From the NCBI RefSeq assembly GCF_040802235.1, contig NC_133156.1, forward strand, positions 27,051,343-27,115,342: a DNA stretch of 64,000 nt, given 5' to 3'. The stretch is from Manis javanica. Taxonomy: Eukaryota; Chordata; Mammalia; Pholidota; Manidae. Positions within the stretch are counted from its first letter, which is position 1. Every line of letters starts with the position of its first letter. The position numbers and the translations under genes are program-made. Below are positions 61,001-64,000 of this stretch, in pieces. The notes under the pieces were generated by a model. That model searched no databases, was not told the DNA's origin, and saw only the letters and a program-made list of their open reading frames with translations.

Positions 61001-62736
61001 TGACACCCATGCTGGTCCTTTACAAACAGCCGTGGCTGGTCTGTGGCCAGTCTGGGTCAAGCAGAGGCTCCTTCTCATCTGGGTCCCACACTTTTCTTGG
61101 CTTCTCATGTTGCTGTAACTGGGGTGACACCAGGGCAGATAGCCTGGCTAATCAGGGGGGACCAGCAGATGTTACATGCCCTGCAGGGTCTGAGGAAGGA
61201 GGCAGACAGACCTGGGAGGCCGGAGTCAGCAGGGACAGGCCTGGGGAGTGGTGGGCATTGACCACACAGGTGGCTTGTCTCCAAAAGGGAGGCCTTGGGA
61301 ACCTGGGGTTGGATTCAAACAGAGACTCTGTTGCTCTGGAAGAAGTCTCTGTGGCCTCATGTGTGCTACAAACCTATATTTTAATCAGACCATCTTCAAA
61401 TGTTCCCTATAAATTTTGTTCAGCCATTTTTATGGGATAGCATAATAAACACACTTAATTTTATTTATATAGACTGTGTCCTTCTGACTTTTGGAGGACT
61501 AAAAATATGCTTTCTCTTACAAACTGATGAAGATATTGGATGGTAGTAGCTATATTCTTTGACATTCTCATGTGGCATAATTAAAAATTAGCAACTCTAT
61601 GTTCACTCCTTAGTTGTATTTTTTTAAGTAATCTTATTGCTTCAGGAAATGTAACAGCTGGTTTGGAATGAATCAGTGTTTTCAGTGACCACAGAGAAGA
61701 GAGGGGTGATGGCTCACATTGTGTCATGTAAGTTTGGTGGCTTTCTGAACTTGTTCTAATTTGTTACAGAAAGAAAAAAATCTGATGCTTGAGGAGAAAA
61801 TTACCACCCTGCAGCAGGAGAATGAGGACCTCCAGGCCCGAGGACGCAGCCAGATGGTGGTGTCAAGGTAGCTAGCCACCGCCTCGTTCTTCCCATCCCC
61901 ACCCTTTGCCCAAATCCCCAGCTGGGAGTCTCAGAGAAGCCCGGGGCATGGATTGGCAGGTGGGCCCAGGCCTATATGGGGAATGTGGTTCCTCTTTTGT
62001 TGGGAGTCAAGAATCCCAAGGGACTAAGCTTCAGTACCTTGATTATGCCAGTCTCCATCTGGCTAACTGGGCCCCATGGAAAAGCCCCTATGGGAAGAGG
62101 GAACAGGAAAATTACAGGTCAGGAGACCTAATGAATGAATGAATGTACATGAACCAGTTCTGCAGGCTTAGTAAATGAGAGCTAACGTCATGTGTCAGAC
62201 ATAATTTGTTGAATACTTTACATATTATCTCATCTAATCCTCATAATTACTCTAAGAGCTGAGTCATATTATAATCATTCCCATTTTACAAATGAAGAAA
62301 CTGAAATTCAGCAAGAATAAACAACTTGTCCAAGGTTACACAGCTAAGTGGTGGAGAGGATTTGAACCCCTAGCTATCTATGAGGGTCAACAGGTCAAAC
62401 CTCCTCTTGTATACAAGCAAATGGCAGAGTAGCGGGGACTCTGGAACAGGCTGGTGGCCTAAGGAAGACTTCCTAGAGGGATGGGCTGGCCTCCGTGATC
62501 ACTGGAGGCCCTGAGAGGCTGTTCCCAGTAGGCAACCCTGGCCTCTCTCTGTCCGCAGGCAGCTCTCAGAGGACCTGCTTCTTGCCCGACAGGCCCTGGA
62601 GAAGGAGTCACAGTTACTGCGACAGCTCCGGCAGGACAAGGAGGAGCTGCTGTACCGTGTCCTTGGGACGGATGCCTCTCCCACCTTTCCCCTGGCCTCT
62701 GTCACCCCCACTGAGGTCTCCTTCCTCGCCACTTAG
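33759..62736 (+). CDS. CCDC69: CCDC69, coiled-coil domain-containing protein 69 (spliced CDS, 9 exons)
   Basis: CCDC69 is a microtubule-associated coiled-coil protein reported to act in central spindle assembly. Exons 33759-33806, 52334-52403, 54644-54750, 55193-55274, 58481-58554, 59591-59692, 60756-60875, 61770-61867 and 62559-62736 join without frame breaks into 292 codons plus TAG; human has about 296. Residues 1-16 are [16 protein letters not shown]: Gly2 fits N-myristoylation and Cys3 palmitoylation, with a basic patch after. Residues about 17-45 are proline-rich and disordered. Residues about 48-270 are heptad-rich coiled coil, broken near [11 protein letters not shown] (163-173). The tail is LYRVLG then [16 protein letters not shown]. 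All introns are GT..AG; the donor after exon 7 is weak. Divergent neighbour of GM2A across about 17 kb. Identity is sure. Confidence 0.96.
34235..34360. mobile_element. MER5-like hAT fossil in CCDC69 intron 1
   Basis: Diverged MER5 text: gcatcacccaggacctgtta, gactctcgggccatgcccag, tagatgcccaggtggttaca. Confidence 0.5.
34787..34878. repeat. Pyrimidine 12-mer tandem repeat (ccctccccctct)n
   Basis: About seven near-perfect units of a pure C/T 12-mer in CCDC69 intron 1, about 1 kb after exon 1. The complementary strand is G-rich with runs of four to five G. Confidence 0.95.
34879..37395. other. CCDC69 intron 1, proximal part
   Basis: GC-moderate sequence with MIR-like traces near 35190-35340, 36130-36340 and 37400-37570. 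No gene supported. Confidence 0.4.
37945..41840 (+). mobile_element. 5'-truncated L1 with degraded ORF2, 3.9 kb
   Basis: Flanked by a 14-15 bp target duplication aagagaagaggggat (37930-37944 and 41840-41854), with an A-rich tail. It starts inside the ORF2 endonuclease: GDFN near 38023, [10 protein letters not shown] near 38200 and SEHK (usually SDH) near 38278. The reverse transcriptase follows from about 38790. The catalytic FADD motif reads FAVD (GTT at 39690-39692), and stops and frameshifts split ORF2, for example after AKAFDKI at 39411. It cannot encode an active enzyme. An inverted self-fragment sits at 41046-41131. It lies in CCDC69 intron 1, same strand as the gene. Confidence 0.93.
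41870..43790. other. CCDC69 intron 1, mid part
   Basis: 41930-42260 resembles an old antisense L1 3' end. The remainder has no recognised repeat or gene. Confidence 0.4.
43796..44235 (+). mobile_element. ERVL-MaLR (MLT1-type) LTR fossil
   Basis: Order gagtagtgtctgaccaaact, gggaccttatttgaaatagg, gatgaggtcatactggggga, gtgatgcatctacaagccag, ccaccagaagctgggagaaa, then taataatttgttacagcagc matches MaLR LTR layout. No internal retroviral sequence. Old and diverged. Confidence 0.7.
44240..47265. other. CCDC69 intron 1, no gene found
   Basis: Mixed unique sequence and MIR-like traces. A weak CTCF-like tcactagtgggcgc lies at 44989-45002. Short frames on both strands lack domains. Confidence 0.4.
45432..45455. 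repeat. (CA)n microsatellite
   Basis: Twelve CA units in CCDC69 intron 1. Confidence 0.9.
47270..47640 (+). repeat. Ancient interspersed repeat, family not assigned
   Basis: Contains ccagtgatggagaactcatt, agcccttggccacaatcctg and agacttgaagacagggcctg, text common to an old dispersed mammalian repeat. No coding capacity. Confidence 0.45.
47641..49060. other. CCDC69 intron 1, distal part
   Basis: MIR-like text at about 47980-48070 and a MER5-like trace at about 48340-48545. No gene supported. Confidence 0.4.
49073..49376 (+). mobile_element. Short L1 3'-end insertion with target duplication
   Basis: 304 bp of L1 3' UTR with A-tail. The 12-bp duplication gtggaaataatc is identical at 49061-49072 and 49377-49388. 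In CCDC69 intron 1. Confidence 0.88.
49930..50125 (+). repeat. MIR SINE fossil
   Basis: Order catcatctcatctaatcctt, agcctcatgaggaaaccaag, ggtcacacagtgttggagtc, gattcgaattcagacctggg. Confidence 0.65.
51030..51180 (-). mobile_element. Old antisense L1 3' UTR piece
   Basis: Text ggggtataaatgcatataac and ttagtttcaggtgaacaaca is the complement of old L1 3' UTR. Confidence 0.55.
51580..51860 (+). repeat. MIR SINE fossil
   Basis: Order gtcctaacctcactcagcct, catctttaaattggggatat, cattctgaggattagctaag. Diverged. Confidence 0.5.
51872..52105 (-). mobile_element. Antisense L1 3'-end insertion
   Basis: A T-rich start (51871-51885) and about 230 bp complementary to the same L1 3' UTR seen elsewhere in the window. 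It ends about 230 bp before CCDC69 exon 2. Target duplication not resolved. Confidence 0.8.
52334..52403 (+). CDS. CCDC69: CCDC69 exon 2
   Basis: 70 nt, residues 17-39 plus one base, [20 protein letters not shown].., the proline-rich linker. Acceptor ttcttccag, donor gtgagt, phase 1 exit. It lies 18.5 kb from exon 1. Confidence 0.9.
54644..54750 (+). CDS. CCDC69: CCDC69 exon 3
   Basis: 107 nt completing residues 40-75, ..[20 protein letters not shown].. to KKWVQQ, where the coiled coil begins. A long T-run sits before acceptor ggatag; donor gtaaat; phase 0 exit. Confidence 0.95.
55193..55274 (+). CDS. CCDC69: CCDC69 exon 4
   Basis: 82 nt, residues 76-102 plus one base, [20 protein letters not shown] through EETLQ. 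Highly charged coiled coil. Acceptor ctcctccag, donor gtaagg, phase 1 exit. Confidence 0.95.
55519..55836 (+). mobile_element. Short L1 3'-end insertion with target duplication
   Basis: 318 bp of L1 3' UTR. The 18-bp duplications aaaagtacatcatgttcc (55501-55518) and aaaagtatgtcatgttcc (55837-55854) differ at two bases. The tail has become AAAT/AAAC-like repeats. In CCDC69 intron 4. Confidence 0.88.
55960..56480 (-). mobile_element. Two adjacent antisense L1 3'-end insertions
   Basis: 55960-56280 and about 56290-56480 both begin T-rich and repeat the same 3' UTR complement (atcattratmtacaatyaca then accccattacagtcactgtc). The second apparently landed at the end of the first. In CCDC69 intron 4. 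Confidence 0.8.
56489..57560 (-). mobile_element. Old antisense L1 (5' or ORF1 region)
   Basis: Complement of old L1 text: ctttgggtttactttgtctg, attcaaccattctttcttca, caagttcactagctctttcc, agttctaaaatttccttttg. Diverged, with no intact ORF. Confidence 0.6.
57561..58480. other. CCDC69 intron 4, distal part
   Basis: No repeat or gene recognised; leads into the exon 5 acceptor. Confidence 0.4.
58481..58554 (+). CDS. CCDC69: CCDC69 exon 5
   Basis: 74 nt, residues 103-127, [20 protein letters not shown] through ALQ. Acceptor ttccccgcag, donor gtgaaa, phase 0 exit. Just inside the intron, about 30 bp of the exon 5 end and donor region (caggtgaaaggggctgggcc) recurs nearly exactly as caggtgagaggggctgggcc near 58587. 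Confidence 0.94.
59591..59692 (+). CDS. CCDC69: CCDC69 exon 6
   Basis: 102 nt, residues 128-161, [20 protein letters not shown] through YKKHIQ. Phase 0 at both ends, so skipping would keep the frame. Acceptor tcccccag, donor gtaggt. Confidence 0.95.
59949..60499 (-). mobile_element. Antisense L1 with perfect 16-bp target duplication
   Basis: 551 bp: a poly-T start, 3' UTR complement and a short ORF2-tail complement (tatgtgccacatcttgttta). The duplication agcagacctaccactt is identical at 59933-59948 and 60500-60515. The perfect duplication suggests a fairly recent insertion. In CCDC69 intron 6, ending about 250 bp before exon 7. Confidence 0.93.
60756..60875 (+). CDS. CCDC69: CCDC69 exon 7
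   Basis: 120 nt, residues 162-201, [20 protein letters not shown] through LILMETV. Phase 0 at both ends. Acceptor ctgtctag. The donor GTG|gtccgc matches consensus only at -1, +1, +2 and +5. Read-through would add 17 residues and stop at TGA 60927-60929. Confidence 0.93.
61770..61867 (+). CDS. CCDC69: CCDC69 exon 8
   Basis: 98 nt, residues 202-233 plus two bases, [20 protein letters not shown] through MVVS. Acceptor ttgttacag, donor gtagct, phase 2 exit. Confidence 0.95.
62165..62400 (+). repeat. MIR SINE fossil
   Basis: Nearly full-length: atgagagctaacgtcatgtg, tctcatctaatcctcataat, cccattttacaaatgaagaa, caaggttacacagctaagtg, gaggatttgaacccctagct. In CCDC69 intron 8. Confidence 0.75.
62559..62736 (+). 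CDS. CCDC69: CCDC69 exon 9 and stop
   Basis: 178 nt ending in TAG (62734-62736), residues 234-292, [20 protein letters not shown] through [10 protein letters not shown]. The conserved C-terminus confirms family and frame. Confidence 0.96.
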
Positions 62737-64000
62737 GGCTCAGGGCCTGCACCCGCTATGGTGCCTGTGGCCCCAGCTCCCTCTCAAGGGCTTTCTAGAG
62801 AAGCCAGCAGGAGCCCCTCATTCTTGTCCCAGGAGGAGATGGGGGCCGGAGTGAGGTGGGGAGCCAGGGTGTGTGCCCAGTGAGCCCCGGGGCTTGGGCC
62901 ATGTGGGCTCTGCCCAGGAAGCACCCTCCCTGGAGTTGGCCCAGGGAACGAGCAGAGGAGCCCCTTCGCCCTCCCCTTCCTCTTCACCCAAATCAGGAAG
63001 GTCCTGAGGCTTCTCTCAGGGGCAGCCTGGGCCTCTCCAGCCATCAGACAAGGAAGAGACGACCTCCTGGCCCTACTTGTCAGCCTGGCTGCCAGCTCAT
63101 CAGCTCCCGCCCCGCCCTCCACCCCATTTCCCAGTGCTGCCCTGGCCCTCTCTCCACCTGTTTACCACTCCTCTGAAATGGTTGTAGAAACTGAACAAAT
63201 GACACTTGATTCACTGCAGTGTCCCATTCTAGGACCGTCAGAAGGCCAAATTAGGGGCTGGGGAATGGGAGGAGATGGGCCAAACCCTGGGAATCAACAA
63301 GGAAAAGCAAGCAGGTGGGAGGGAGTCCCTGGAGACCCTTGGGGCGGGCAGTGCCAGGGGCCAGCCCCACCAAGGCAGGGCCTGGGCAGGGCAGGCCGCC
63401 GCTCTGGGTCCCTGGATCTGGCCAGCACAGGGTTACAGCCAGAGGTCTTCCTCCTCGAGCAGGCAAGGCCCACTCCTTAGCCTCAGGCCCCTCAGGCTCA
63501 GTGCCCGTGTCACAGGGGCCACCCAGTGGGTCTACTACCCTCAGCAGCCAGAGCTAGAACCTCCTCCCTGTGCAGATGAGGAAACCGAGGCAGGGTGCGG
63601 GACCCACAAAGCCAGGATTAGTACCTCATCTGTTTTCCCGGTCTGGTGCTTTTCTCGTCCCTCCCCAGGCTCTGTGACTCTCTGTCCTTGTCCTTCCACC
63701 TGGCCCCCACCCACTCCCTGTCTCTCTTGCTCCTTTCCACTCACTCCTGCGCCACCTCTGACCCCAGGCCCTGGGCCCATAGGCCCTGGCCCTCAGCTTC
63801 CCTGGCCGTGCACGGGGGGTGCTGGAGTGCCTGGCCTCAGCAGGCCTGTCAAGCCCTGGTGGTGTGCGGGCCCACGGTTCTTCTCAGGAAGCCTCAGGTC
63901 CGCTGGAGACTCTGGTAACCCCTCCTGGCACCCGGCCTTTAATCAGATGTTTCCATGTACACCTCCCTCCCCTGACCTCCCCCTGCTCCATGTCAGATCC
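62737..64000 (+). other. CCDC69: CCDC69 3' UTR, incomplete
   Basis: GC-rich sequence after the stop, with no AATAAA or ATTAAA seen before the window end. The UTR therefore probably continues beyond 64000. Open frames here are compositional. Confidence 0.65.

Noticed and set aside
61009-61440. 143-codon plus-strand frame in CCDC69 intron 7
   Set aside because: No domain, no splice or homology support; intronic chance frame.

Overview
The window is nuclear DNA from a placental mammal. It carries two intron-containing protein genes, CpG-rich promoters, MIR, MER5 and L1M fossils and many lineage-recent L1 insertions. I recognise no Alu, rodent B1/B2, carnivore CAN, bovine or equine SINE, so primates, rodents, carnivores, ruminants and horses are unlikely. 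A SINE-poor, L1-rich laurasiathere such as a pangolin would fit, but that is a weak guess.

Layout. (1) 1-2580: old antisense L1M pieces and other fossil repeats beyond the 3' end of GM2A. (2) 2580-16011: GM2A on the minus strand, the GM2 ganglioside activator, a lysosomal lipid-transfer cofactor of hexosaminidase A. Four coding exons (15925-16011, 10284-10436, 4540-4722, 4011-4166) join in phase 0 to a 192-residue protein with the family's eight cysteines. (3) 16012-33480: about 17 kb between divergent genes. It holds the GM2A CpG promoter, a solo ERV LTR with a 4-bp target duplication, L1 copies, a CTCF-like motif, and a MEF2/CArG/GATA-like cluster beside an ATGGTG minisatellite. (4) 33480-64000: CCDC69 on the plus strand, nine coding exons encoding a 292-residue coiled-coil protein. 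Intron 1 is 18.5 kb and contains a 3.9-kb L1. The 3' UTR runs off the window end.

The head-to-head CCDC69/GM2A pair matches the order I remember for human 5q33. The two proteins have no known joint pathway: GM2A acts in lysosomal ganglioside breakdown, CCDC69 is reported at the central spindle. I found no operon, CRISPR array, tRNA, rRNA or evident novel system. The most notable details are the lack of any N-glycosylation sequon in the predicted GM2A protein, an apparently shifted GM2A exon 2 acceptor, a weak donor after CCDC69 exon 7, and an inverted self-copy inside the large L1. Both gene models were read by eye from splice signals and frame continuity; family comparisons rest on remembered human and mouse proteins.
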